In this document: one piece after another, positions 1-6,143 of the stretch | How the letters are laid out: each line of letters begins with the position of its first letter | Position numbering within the stretch: the first letter of the stretch is position 1 | NCBI GenBank assembly: GCA_021850405.1 | Contig: JAJZMA010000235.1 | Coordinates: 1 to 7,780 of the forward strand | Source of the DNA: a bacterium | GTDB taxonomy: Bacteria; Chloroflexota; Dormibacteria; Aeolococcales; Aeolococcaceae | Direction: 5' to 3' | DNA length: 7,780 bases | Program-made: the position numbers and the translations under genes | Notes under the pieces: generated by a model | Databases searched by the model: none | What the model saw: the letters and a program-made list of their open reading frames with translations, nothing else | What the model was told of the DNA's origin: nothing

Positions 1-1
1 G

Positions 2-682
2 CCCGGCTCCCAGGATGAAGAGATAAGGCGCGAGGCTGATCCCAAGAAGCGCCGTTCCCTCATGTGGCTAAAGATCAAGCAGGAGTTGATGCAGGGAAAC
101 CAGCAGCAGGAGTATGGCCGCAACCCTGAGTCGAGCCGCTCCCCCATCGATCTGTCCCTGGCCAAACTGCAGCAGCAGCCTGAACGAATGGGCATGCTGC
201 TGGATGTGTCGGGCTCGGTGAACCAGGAGCAGCTGGATATGTTTGTGGAGATTGCACAGACTATTGCCAGAAGAGAGCGCGACATAAGATTCGCCACGGG
301 CAACACGAGAGTCACCGCAGTTGGTGGAAAGAGAATACTCTCCAACATTCGCGGCATGGGTGGCACCGCATTCGAAACTGTTATCTGGGAAGCCTGGAAG
401 AAGATGGGCAAACCCACAAGGATGCTGGTGGTCACTGACGGCGAGACCGCGTGGCCCAAAACCCTTCCACGAGGGTGCAAAGTGCTTGTCATCAACAACC
501 GGGACGTGCTCAAGAAGCCAGACCCGCGGCAACCCGGATATTACAACTATGCACCGCCAGACTCAATCCGCAAGCACTTTATCTGGATCAGGCCGATAGA
601 CCTTCAGGCTCCAGGGGTCAATCCTCGTGGTGAACGCTACACGCCCCCTCCCGCAGAACCCTACCGGCAGTACAGCCTGTAG
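2..682 (+). CDS. VWA-like (DUF2201-type) metal-binding protein, 5' partial
   Basis: This is the C-terminal 226 residues of a larger protein. The reading frame is open to the left edge, and the ATG at 62 is only an internal methionine with no good ribosome binding site, so the true start lies before the window. The fragment looks like a von Willebrand A fold with a metal-ion-dependent adhesion site. It has DVSGS (nt 203-217) after a hydrophobic strand, a Thr in GMGGTAF (Thr codon 365-367), and TDGE (Asp codon 437-439) after the strand RMLVV. The spacing and the WPKTLP segment after TDGE resemble the VWA-like domain called DUF2201. That family is usually about 400 residues and often sits next to a MoxR-type AAA+ ATPase, which would lie upstream, outside this window. 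The role is therefore probably as partner of an ATPase in assembling or remodelling another protein, but this is inferred from the family. The tail after about nt 520 is rich in Pro, Tyr and Arg. There is no membrane segment, so it is probably cytosolic. Confidence 0.8.
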   Translation, partial: PGSQDEEIRREADPKKRRSLMWLKIKQELMQGNQQQEYGRNPESSRSPIDLSLAKLQQQPERMGMLLDVSGSVNQEQLDMFVEIAQTIARRERDIRFATGNTRVTAVGGKRILSNIRGMGGTAFETVIWEAWKKMGKPTRMLVVTDGETAWPKTLPRGCKVLVINNRDVLKKPDPRQPGYYNYAPPDSIRKHFIWIRPIDLQAPGVNPRGERYTPPPAEPYRQYSL

Positions 683-703
683 GGCACAGCTCCGGCCTGC
701 CCC

Positions 704-740
704 GCTGGACAACCAGCAGTGCGCCGCTAGCGGCAGTTTT
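704..740 (+). terminator. candidate rho-independent terminator, two tandem hairpins
   Basis: Twenty-one bases after the VWA gene's stop, a perfect 5-bp stem GCTGG/CCAGC with an ACAA loop (704-717) is followed by the perfect 12-bp palindrome GCCGCTAGCGGC (723-734) and then TTTT (737-740). The second stem plus T-run fits an intrinsic terminator for the + strand gene. The T-run is short, so termination may be weak. The minus-strand operon also ends here, and the palindrome could serve it too, although there is no T-run on that side. Confidence 0.45.
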
Positions 741-764
741 CCTGCAAGGCCGCCAGAGATAACA

Positions 765-1910
765 CTAGATCACAGCTAGTTCTGGCTCAGTCTGCTCACT
801 GGAAAAACGCTCAAGGGAAAAAGACACAAGCTGCTCAGGAATGGCATCTGCCACAATGGCGTCGGCAAGATGTGCTCCTGCTGCTGGCGCCTGCATGAAG
901 CCATGGCCGCTAAAGCCACAGGAGACCCAGAATCCAGGCACTCTGGTCTTTCCAATGATCGCCTGATGGTCCGGGGTGACCTCATAGAGCCCTGCCCAGC
1001 CCGTCTTTATCCCGGCACCAGCCAGCGCTGGCAGCCTCCACACAGCGTGCTCCACCAGGTGCTCCAGAAAGTCCCAGCTCACCTCGGTGCTAAAGGATGA
1101 GCCTTCATCAGGGTCGCTCATACCGAGCAGCAGACCCCCGCCTTCTGGATGTGCATAGAAGGACGTGCCAAAGTCCACTGTCATGGGAATCCTCAATGGC
1201 TCTGCCAGCGGCTCGGTGACAAAGATATGCCGGCGATACGGCAGAACCGGCAGGGGCACACCCACCATTTGCCCCACAGCCCCAGCATGGGCGCCAGCAC
1301 AGTCCACAACGATCCCTGTCTCTATCTCATGGGTCCCGGTTATTACACGAAACGCACCGCTTTCAGTCACCTCGATGTCAACAACTTGCGTATTTTCCTC
1401 AATATGCGCACCCAGACGCCGGGCGGCCGTCGCATACCCCGTAGTCACCTCGTTTGGACTTGCAATGCCATCTGAGGGGCAGTAGGTCCCGCCCAGAAGA
1501 TCCTCCTTGCGTATCCCTGGGACAAGCTCGCCAATGGCATCCGGCTCCAGAAAGGTCACGTCCCTGAGGCCAGCAGCCTGCTGCATGGCAACGTTGCGAT
1601 GGAAAAGCTCGATGTGAGATGGCTGTGTGCCGACAAACAGATATCCAATCTGGCGAAACCCTGGATCCACACCAGTTTCATCTGCAAACTGCAGGAGCAG
1701 ATTCCTGCTCTCCATGCCAAGCACAACATTCTGGTGGGTAGAAAACTGCTGCCGTACTCCCCCTGCACATCTTCCGGTAGAACCTCCTGCCAGCTCGTGC
1801 GCCTCGAGCAGGAGAGCCTTCAGTCCATGCTTTGCCAGATGATAGGCAAGACTGCAGCCAACCACCCCCCCACCTACAATCACACAGGTTGCGCGGGGTG
1901 GAAGGCTCAT
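765..1910 (-). CDS. FAD-dependent oxidoreductase, DAO / sarcosine oxidase beta-like
   Basis: A 381-residue flavoprotein of the D-amino-acid oxidase superfamily, closest by eye to sarcosine oxidase beta subunit, glycine oxidase and related amine oxidases. The N-terminal Rossmann motif GGGVVG (13-18) is followed by Glu36 at the end of the next strand, which binds the FAD ribose. GGSTGRCAGGVRQQFST (42-58) is the second FAD-contact block typical of this group. The C-terminal block has GWAGLYEVTPDHQAIIG (304-320) and GFSGHGFMQAPAAG (332-345), also typical of the family. There is no signal peptide or membrane segment. The family oxidises secondary or primary amines to imines, passing electrons to O2 or an acceptor. 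The exact substrate is unknown. It is the last gene of the operon, and its ATG overlaps the hydrolase stop as ATGA. GGGGGGAG sits three bases upstream (1914-1921), inside the hydrolase coding end. Heterotetrameric relatives need alpha, gamma and delta subunits. None is present here, so a single-subunit enzyme is more likely. Confidence 0.88.
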   Translation of the reverse strand: MSLPPRATCVIVGGGVVGCSLAYHLAKHGLKALLLEAHELAGGSTGRCAGGVRQQFSTHQNVVLGMESRNLLLQFADETGVDPGFRQIGYLFVGTQPSHIELFHRNVAMQQAAGLRDVTFLEPDAIGELVPGIRKEDLLGGTYCPSDGIASPNEVTTGYATAARRLGAHIEENTQVVDIEVTESGAFRVITGTHEIETGIVVDCAGAHAGAVGQMVGVPLPVLPYRRHIFVTEPLAEPLRIPMTVDFGTSFYAHPEGGGLLLGMSDPDEGSSFSTEVSWDFLEHLVEHAVWRLPALAGAGIKTGWAGLYEVTPDHQAIIGKTRVPGFWVSCGFSGHGFMQAPAAGAHLADAIVADAIPEQLVSFSLERFSSEQTEPELAVI

Positions 1911-2758
1911 CTGCTCCCCCCGGTGGAGAAAGCAGGCTCATCTGCACCGTGCAGGAAGGCTTTTATAACAGAGGCCTGATGGGCCACATACTCTGCAGTC
2001 CAGCCGTGGCCAGAGCCAGCGTACACGTCCAGCTGCACCATTGGCATGGCAGAAAGCTCTCTTGCCAGGCGAGGGACGTTACAGATTGCATCATCCTGAC
2101 CCAGAAGCACAAGGGTTGGGGTGTCCCGTGCAGCCAGGAGAGCTCTCTGATCCAGGGCAAGTCCGTCCCGAACCCACTCCCTTACAGCTCTGGGATAGGC
2201 GGCCATCTGGTTCTCAAAGTTGACCAGTGCCACCTGCTGGTCCACATTATCTCCCTCAACCACCAGCCGCTTGTAAAGATCGCTAACCCATCTCTGGTGG
2301 CCTGCCCACCGGATCAGGGGAAAAACAACAGGAGCTGTCATGACGCGGGCCTGCAGATGAAATTTTTTGTGCACCAGGTCTGGTGCCAGCAGTGGAGTAT
2401 GGAGGACTAGCTGGCCGACCACAAGATCGGAAGAGCGGGTCATCTCAAGGGCAACCCCACTCCCAAGACACAGGCCCAGAAGATCGGCCCTGGCTATTCC
2501 CAGGGAAGTGCAAAAACGCACCAGTGAAGCTGCCAGGGCACTGCTCGTGTGGGGCCCTCCAAGTATTCCTGACCTGCCACACCCGGGGAGGTCAGGAATT
2601 ACAAGAGTGTGCTCTTCTGCCAGTTCATCCCACCAGCCTGCAAAGTTCTCGGCCGAACCGAGAAACCCGTGCACCATCACAAGGGGTGGGCCGTCCCCTC
2701 CCATGAGATAGCGAAACACGGTTCCGTCTACAACAGTTTCCCTCTCAGCCAGAGTCAT
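1907..2758 (-). CDS. alpha/beta-fold hydrolase with a Cys nucleophile
   Basis: A 283-residue alpha/beta hydrolase of normal length for the family. After a short lead, PPLVMVHGFLGS (24-35) gives the first core strand and the His-Gly oxyanion region. DLPGCGRSG (56-64) is the usual block after the next strand. The nucleophile elbow reads GLCLG (95-99), so Cys97 (codon TGT, 2468-2470) replaces the common Ser. Asp222 or Asp223 in LLGQDDAI and His251 in GSGHGW complete a Cys-Asp-His triad. The region from about 120 to 195 is the cap. Family members cleave esters, amides, C-C bonds or lactones; Cys in this position is known from dienelactone hydrolase, although the surrounding sequence is that of the general alpha/beta hydrolase family. 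The gene starts 14 bases after the ALDH stop and has no clear Shine-Dalgarno sequence (GTGCACACGGCAAC before ATG), so translation probably depends on ribosomes finishing the ALDH gene. The start fits the usual N-terminus of the family. The substrate is unknown. Confidence 0.87.
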   Translation of the reverse strand: MTLAERETVVDGTVFRYLMGGDGPPLVMVHGFLGSAENFAGWWDELAEEHTLVIPDLPGCGRSGILGGPHTSSALAASLVRFCTSLGIARADLLGLCLGSGVALEMTRSSDLVVGQLVLHTPLLAPDLVHKKFHLQARVMTAPVVFPLIRWAGHQRWVSDLYKRLVVEGDNVDQQVALVNFENQMAAYPRAVREWVRDGLALDQRALLAARDTPTLVLLGQDDAICNVPRLARELSAMPMVQLDVYAGSGHGWTAEYVAHQASVIKAFLHGADEPAFSTGGSR

Positions 2759-2772
2759 GTTGCCGTGTGCAC

Positions 2773-4278
2773 CTATCGATCCGTATCTATCTGGGCGCGC
2801 TGCAGTCGGCCGCTAAAATCCACATAGATGGATTTCACCTCAGTGAACTGCTCCATGGCTAGTGTGCCAGCATCGCGATGGCCGTTCCCAGTGCTCTTTA
2901 CCCCCCCGAAGGGAAGCTGGATCTCTGCCCCGATGGTGGGGGCATTGACATAGACGATGCCTGTGTTCAAAGCCTCCATGGCTGCAAATGCGTAATTTAC
3001 ATTACTGGTATAGATGCTGGCGCTCAGCCCGTAGCTACTCTCATTGGCAGCTGCTACTGCCTCCTCAAAGCCTGCCACGCGCAGCACCACAACAGTTGGC
3101 CCAAAGATCTCTTCCTTGGCGATGCGCATCGTAGGTGCAACTTCAGCAAACACAGTTGGCTCATAGAAAAAACCACCAGCTGTGGCAGGGGTTTTGGCTA
3201 TGTTGCCGCCTGTCACCAGTTTCGCGCCTTCCTCCCTGCCTATCCCGGTATAGGAATGGATGCGCTCCAGCTGCTTCTCATTGATAACCGGCCCCACTTC
3301 CACACTCTCATCCAGCCCATCACCGAGGCGTAGCCCCAAAACATGCTCTTTCAGCTCACCCAGGAACCGGTCATACACCTTGTCATGAACGATAAGACGC
3401 GAAGAAGCGGTACAACGCTGACCACTGGTGCCGAACGCACCCCAGAGAGCACCGTCGACTGCCAGTGACAGATCTGCATCGTCCATGACGATGATCGGAT
3501 TCTTGCCTCCGAGCTCAACCGAGTAGCGCTTTAGTGAAGCGCCACATACCTCTCCAATATGGGCACCTACCTCTGAGCTACCGGTAAAGGCGATAGCGCC
3601 AACACCCGGGTGCCGGATGAGCGCCTCCCCTGCCTCCTCGCCAAGCCCGAAGACTATGTTCAGGACACCAGCAGGCAGTCCTGCTTCCTCAAAGATCTCT
3701 ACCAGGCGCAGGGCACAGAGTGGTGTGTCTTCTGCTGGCTTGAAAACAACGGTATTGCCGGCAAGCAGGGCCGGAAAGATTTTCCAGGATGGGATGGCCA
3801 TGGGAAAGTTCCATGGGGTAATAATGCCAACTGTCCCTATCGGCACCCTGGTGGTCATGGCCCACTTGTTGCGGAGCTCACTCGGAACTGTCTCTCCCGT
3901 AGGGCGCCGCGCCCCCCCGGCGATATATTTGCCCATGTCTATGGCTTCCTGCACATCGCCACGTGCCTCTATCAGCACCTTGCCCATCTCCTGGGTCATG
4001 GTGCGTGCCAGTTCCTCCTTGCGTTGCTCAAGGAGCATGGCAGCCTTGAGCAGTATCTCCCCCCGGCTGGGTGCGGGCAGGCTACGCCATGATGGAAATG
4101 CGACCTGTGCTGCCGCCACAGCAGCCGCCACATCCTCCTTGCCGCTCCTTGGGAAAACACCAAGTACCTGGTCCCAGTGGGCAGGGTTCCTGGATTCAAA
4201 TGTGTTCCCGGATCTGCTCTCCACCCGCTTGCCAGCAATCACATTGTGAAAGAGCTGGGCAGACTGTGCGACTGGCAT
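2773..4278 (-). CDS. NAD(P)-dependent aldehyde dehydrogenase
   Basis: A complete 501-residue aldehyde dehydrogenase that oxidises an aldehyde to the acid with NAD(P)+. All the catalytic parts are visible: TPWNFPM with Asn157 (oxyanion), VVFKPAED with Lys180 (cofactor ribose), FTGSSEVG (231-238) at the Rossmann loop, ELGGKNP with general base Glu255, GTSGQRC with catalytic Cys289, and KEEIFGP with Glu390. The end, [16 protein letters not shown] (456-471) then [15 protein letters not shown] (482-496), recalls the uncharacterised ALDH group found in many thermophiles and in Kuenenia, and more distantly antiquitin-type aminoadipate semialdehyde dehydrogenases. Its start codon shares one base with the aminotransferase stop (TGATG, 4276-4280), with GGGGAG at 4285-4290 as ribosome binding site. 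Placed directly after an omega-type aminotransferase, its likely substrate is the semialdehyde that enzyme forms, such as succinate, glutarate or aminoadipate semialdehyde. The choice among these is inference. Confidence 0.95.
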   Translation of the reverse strand: MPVAQSAQLFHNVIAGKRVESRSGNTFESRNPAHWDQVLGVFPRSGKEDVAAAVAAAQVAFPSWRSLPAPSRGEILLKAAMLLEQRKEELARTMTQEMGKVLIEARGDVQEAIDMGKYIAGGARRPTGETVPSELRNKWAMTTRVPIGTVGIITPWNFPMAIPSWKIFPALLAGNTVVFKPAEDTPLCALRLVEIFEEAGLPAGVLNIVFGLGEEAGEALIRHPGVGAIAFTGSSEVGAHIGEVCGASLKRYSVELGGKNPIIVMDDADLSLAVDGALWGAFGTSGQRCTASSRLIVHDKVYDRFLGELKEHVLGLRLGDGLDESVEVGPVINEKQLERIHSYTGIGREEGAKLVTGGNIAKTPATAGGFFYEPTVFAEVAPTMRIAKEEIFGPTVVVLRVAGFEEAVAAANESSYGLSASIYTSNVNYAFAAMEALNTGIVYVNAPTIGAEIQLPFGGVKSTGNGHRDAGTLAMEQFTEVKSIYVDFSGRLQRAQIDTDR

Positions 4279-5588
4279 CAGATACTCCCCGCGATAGCGT
4301 CGTGCAGAATCCTGGTCCCGGTTGCAAGATCTGTGTCCGTAATGGTCAGTGGCGGGATGAGCCGGATCACGTTGTCGTCAATCCCACAGGTAAGTAGCAG
4401 CAGGTCTGCGGCAAGTGCTGCCTTCTGCGCCTTCTCGACCACCTCTGGCCGTGGTTTCCCATCCGGGTCACGGAACTCCAGACCTATCATAAGGCCGCGG
4501 CCCCGCACCTCTGCCAGCGGAGCAAATTCCGCCTGCCAGCTGCGAATGGTCGAGATGAGGGAGCTACCCAGTTTTGCTGCCCTTTCTGGAATCTTTTCGC
4601 TCTTCATAACGTCAATTACGGCTACGGCAGCTGCACAGGCTACCGGATTTCCTCCATAGGTAGTGCCGTGCTCACCCGGATGCCAGTGCTCCATAACTGT
4701 GTGGGTAGCGAGAGTTGCAGCTATAGGAAGGCCGTTTCCGAGCGCCTTTGCTACACACATGATGTCGGGCGTGACATGGTCATGCATCGATGCAAACATC
4801 GCGCCTGAGCGACCCATTCCACTCTGCACCTCGTCTAGCACGAGAAGGATGCCGTGCTCATCGCAGATGGCGCGAAGGGTCGGCAGGAAGTTCTGTGGCG
4901 GCACCACGTACCCACCCTCGCCGAGGATAGGCTCCACGATGATGGCTGCAACCGATTCAGCCGGAACATAGGTGCGAAACAGGCTTGCAAGCGCCTTGCC
5001 GGCTGCCAGTGGGCACGGCTCTCCGGCGGCATGAGTACATTCCCTGAGACAGTAGGGATACGGAACATGATGCACACCGGGCAGGAACGGTCCCATCGAG
5101 GTCCGGTACTTGGCCTTGCTAGCCGTAAGCGAAATGGCCCCGTAGGTACGGCCATGGAAAGCTCCCTGGAAGGCTATGATCTCGGACCGCCCTGTTGCCC
5201 GCCGTGCCAGCTTCATGGCGGCCTCGACCGATTCTGCACCAGCGTTGCAGAAAAACGCACGATCCACCCCGGGCGGCGCTATGCCGATGAGAGCCTCAGC
5301 CGCCTCAACAAGCTTAGGATGCAGGGTGGTGACAGAGGTATGCCAGAGGGCATCCACCTGCCGGTGGACGGCTTCCACAATCTTTGGATGCCCGTGCCCC
5401 AGGTTTGTTACTCCAATCCCGGAGCCAAAATCGAGCACGTCCCTCCCATCCACTGTATAAAGATGGGAGCCCTCGGCACGCTCCACCACCAGATCTGAGT
5501 ACCTGCTGTAGCAGGAAGCAACCGAATGAGCATCCCTGTCCCTCCACCCAGCAGCCAGTGCAACATTATTCCCGGTAGTCTGGATCAT
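4278..5588 (-). CDS. class III PLP-dependent aminotransferase, GabT-like
   Basis: A 436-residue class III (subgroup II) aminotransferase, full length. These enzymes move a terminal amine from an omega-amino acid or diamine to a keto acid, producing an aldehyde. Visible landmarks are GAES (117-120, PLP phosphate), GAFHGRT (142-148, ring stacking), IIVEPILGEGG (216-226), LVLDEVQSGMGR with Asp252 against the pyridine nitrogen, VAKALGNG with Schiff-base Lys281, and GTTYGGNP (308-315). The overall pattern is nearest 4-aminobutyrate aminotransferase, but acetylornithine, ornithine, lysine-6- and beta-alanine aminotransferases look alike at this level. VPYPYCLREC (175-184) plus Cys192 matches a Cys-bearing stretch seen in many GabT-like proteins. 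It is the first gene of the four-gene operon and has the strongest ribosome binding site of the set, GGGAGGA (5594-5600), five bases before the ATG. Its promoter should lie in the 555-base region to the right. I see no convincing -35/-10 pair there. Confidence 0.93.
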   Translation of the reverse strand: MIQTTGNNVALAAGWRDRDAHSVASCYSRYSDLVVERAEGSHLYTVDGRDVLDFGSGIGVTNLGHGHPKIVEAVHRQVDALWHTSVTTLHPKLVEAAEALIGIAPPGVDRAFFCNAGAESVEAAMKLARRATGRSEIIAFQGAFHGRTYGAISLTASKAKYRTSMGPFLPGVHHVPYPYCLRECTHAAGEPCPLAAGKALASLFRTYVPAESVAAIIVEPILGEGGYVVPPQNFLPTLRAICDEHGILLVLDEVQSGMGRSGAMFASMHDHVTPDIMCVAKALGNGLPIAATLATHTVMEHWHPGEHGTTYGGNPVACAAAVAVIDVMKSEKIPERAAKLGSSLISTIRSWQAEFAPLAEVRGRGLMIGLEFRDPDGKPRPEVVEKAQKAALAADLLLLTCGIDDNVIRLIPPLTITDTDLATGTRILHDAIAGSI

Positions 5589-5670
5589 TTCGATCCTCCC
5601 AACTGTGGGGCCTGCGCACCATGCCAGGAACTCCCCACTTATACCTACAGGGTACTACGGCACCAGCCTC

Positions 5671-5684
5671 GGAGGGTACCCTCC
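5671..5684. promoter_or_regulatory. 14-bp perfect palindrome, possible operator
   Basis: GGAGGGTACCCTCC is an exact palindrome 83-96 bases upstream of the aminotransferase start codon, within its probable 5' leader. A second AGGGTAC half-site occurs at 5649-5655, 24 bases from the copy at 5673-5679. This is the size and symmetry expected of a dimeric regulator's site. No regulator gene is present in the window, so the role is inference. It could also form a small RNA hairpin. Confidence 0.3.
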
Positions 5685-5798
5685 TCAGTGGGATTGATGC
5701 CTGGCAGTCCCCCGGGTCCCAGCTGTGCAGAGCTCCGCGCCACCAACCTGGGCATGGGAAATCCCTGACCTTCGCCTCGCTGAGCATCCGAGGGCAAT

Positions 5799-5825
5799 TC
5801 ATCCATAATCCAACACACTCATCCA
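5799..5825. repeat. TCATCCA direct repeats, 20-bp period
   Basis: TCATCCA occurs at 5799-5805 and 5819-5825, exactly 20 bases apart (about two helical turns), with a shorter ATCCA between them at 5808-5812. On the minus strand these read TGGATGA. They sit about 210-235 bases upstream of the aminotransferase start, where an activator or repressor could bind the same DNA face. No function is shown. Confidence 0.3.
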
Positions 5826-5841
5826 GCACGCATGCCCCTTA

Positions 5842-6005
5842 AGATCCGGGTTTTCGGACCCAGATTTGTCGGGGCTATATCCAGCTGGTTGGCCCCGCAG
5901 CTACATAGCTTGCGTGGCGATTACCCTTACTCTCTCGCCCATGTTGGCTGCGAGAACTCAGCAAGGGCTCCAGTTCGCGTATCCGCAAGGAGCCCGGGCT
6001 CCGCG
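5842..6005. repeat. cluster of inverted repeats, possible structured RNA or regulatory DNA
   Basis: Successive inverted repeats fill this stretch. AGATC-c-GGGT (5842-5851) pairs with ACCC-a-GATTT (5858-5867), including one G-T pair. CGGGGC (5870-5875) pairs with GCCCCG (5892-5897). CGC-AGCT (5896-5902) pairs with AGCT-t-GCG (5907-5914). TCTCGC (5933-5938) pairs with GCGAGA (5950-5955). GGGCTCC (5965-5971) pairs with GGAGCCC (5989-5995), and that arm can instead pair with a second GGGCTCC (5996-6002), extended by CGC/GCG (5984-5986 with 6003-6005). The last set gives two mutually exclusive hairpins. I could not match it to a tRNA, tmRNA, SRP RNA, RNase P RNA or a riboswitch I know. Some short repeats are expected by chance in GC-rich DNA. 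Confidence 0.35.
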
Positions 6006-6131
6006 TTCCTCCCTCCCAGGGCACGACGGGGCGCTTGATCTGCCCAGCAACAGTCCCTGAAGAAGGCACACTGGCTCTGCTAGAGTGAATGATCAGTACG
6101 CACGGTTCTGGGGCGCAGCAGAAGGACCTGT

Positions 6132-6136
6132 GGGAG
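6132..6136 (+). promoter_or_regulatory. ribosome binding site that fixes the GTG start of the GGDEF gene
   Basis: GGGAG lies seven bases before the GTG at 6144. The frame is open upstream only to a TGA at 6090-6092 and contains no other usable start codon, so the GTG is the earliest and best-supported start. Confidence 0.6.
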
Positions 6137-6143
6137 AAGAGTA

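Larger units (their letters stand above)
5589..6143. other. 555-base divergent intergenic region without a recognisable gene
   Basis: This stretch separates the minus-strand aminotransferase operon from the plus-strand GGDEF gene and must hold both promoters. Short open frames cross it, but none resembles a known protein or has a good ribosome binding site. It holds a 14-bp palindrome (5671-5684), direct repeats of TCATCCA (5799-5825), and a run of inverted repeats (5842-6005), each listed separately. TAGAGT (6081-6086) could be a -10 box for the GGDEF gene, but its -35 match (TGAAGA, 6058-6063) is poor. TATAGC on the minus strand near 5873-5878 lacks a -35 partner. I do not call either promoter. 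Confidence 0.6.

Noticed and set aside
1832..2410. A 192-codon plus-strand open frame across the hydrolase/oxidoreductase junction
   Set aside because: It is antisense to two clear enzyme genes and has no recognisable domain.
3617..5498. Long plus-strand open frames (3617-4249 and 4854-5498, over 200 codons each) opposite the ALDH and aminotransferase genes
   Set aside because: They lie wholly antisense to genes with every catalytic motif in place, have low-complexity or unrecognisable translations, and lack ribosome binding sites. GC-rich coding DNA produces such shadows.
2773..5588. Calling the operon a putrescine (Puu) pathway
   Set aside because: No glutamyl-putrescine synthetase or class I amidotransferase-type PuuD is present; the hydrolase is an unrelated fold.
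5640..5790. T-box or glycine riboswitch in the aminotransferase leader (minus strand)
   Set aside because: The T-box core AGGGTGGNACCGCG is absent; GAGGGTACCCTCC is only a palindrome. GAGGCGAAGGTCAGG is too far from the glycine aptamer core.
5871..5945. tRNA-like opening GGGGCTATA followed by a CAGCTGGTTGG D-arm-like stretch
   Set aside because: No matching acceptor 3' arm, no proper anticodon stem-loop with a 7-base loop, and no T-arm at the right distance.
5965..6010. RNase P RNA-like words near CCGGGCTCC
   Set aside because: The 5' core GAGGAAAGTCC and the 3' core ACAGAAYCCGG are not found, so the match is chance.
6098..6125. Possible cyclic di-GMP (GEMM-I) riboswitch upstream of the GGDEF gene, from ACGCACGG and GCGCAGCAGAAGG
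   Set aside because: The conserved GGGCAAACC segment and the GGACGCAAAGCC segment are missing, so the likeness is limited to short words.
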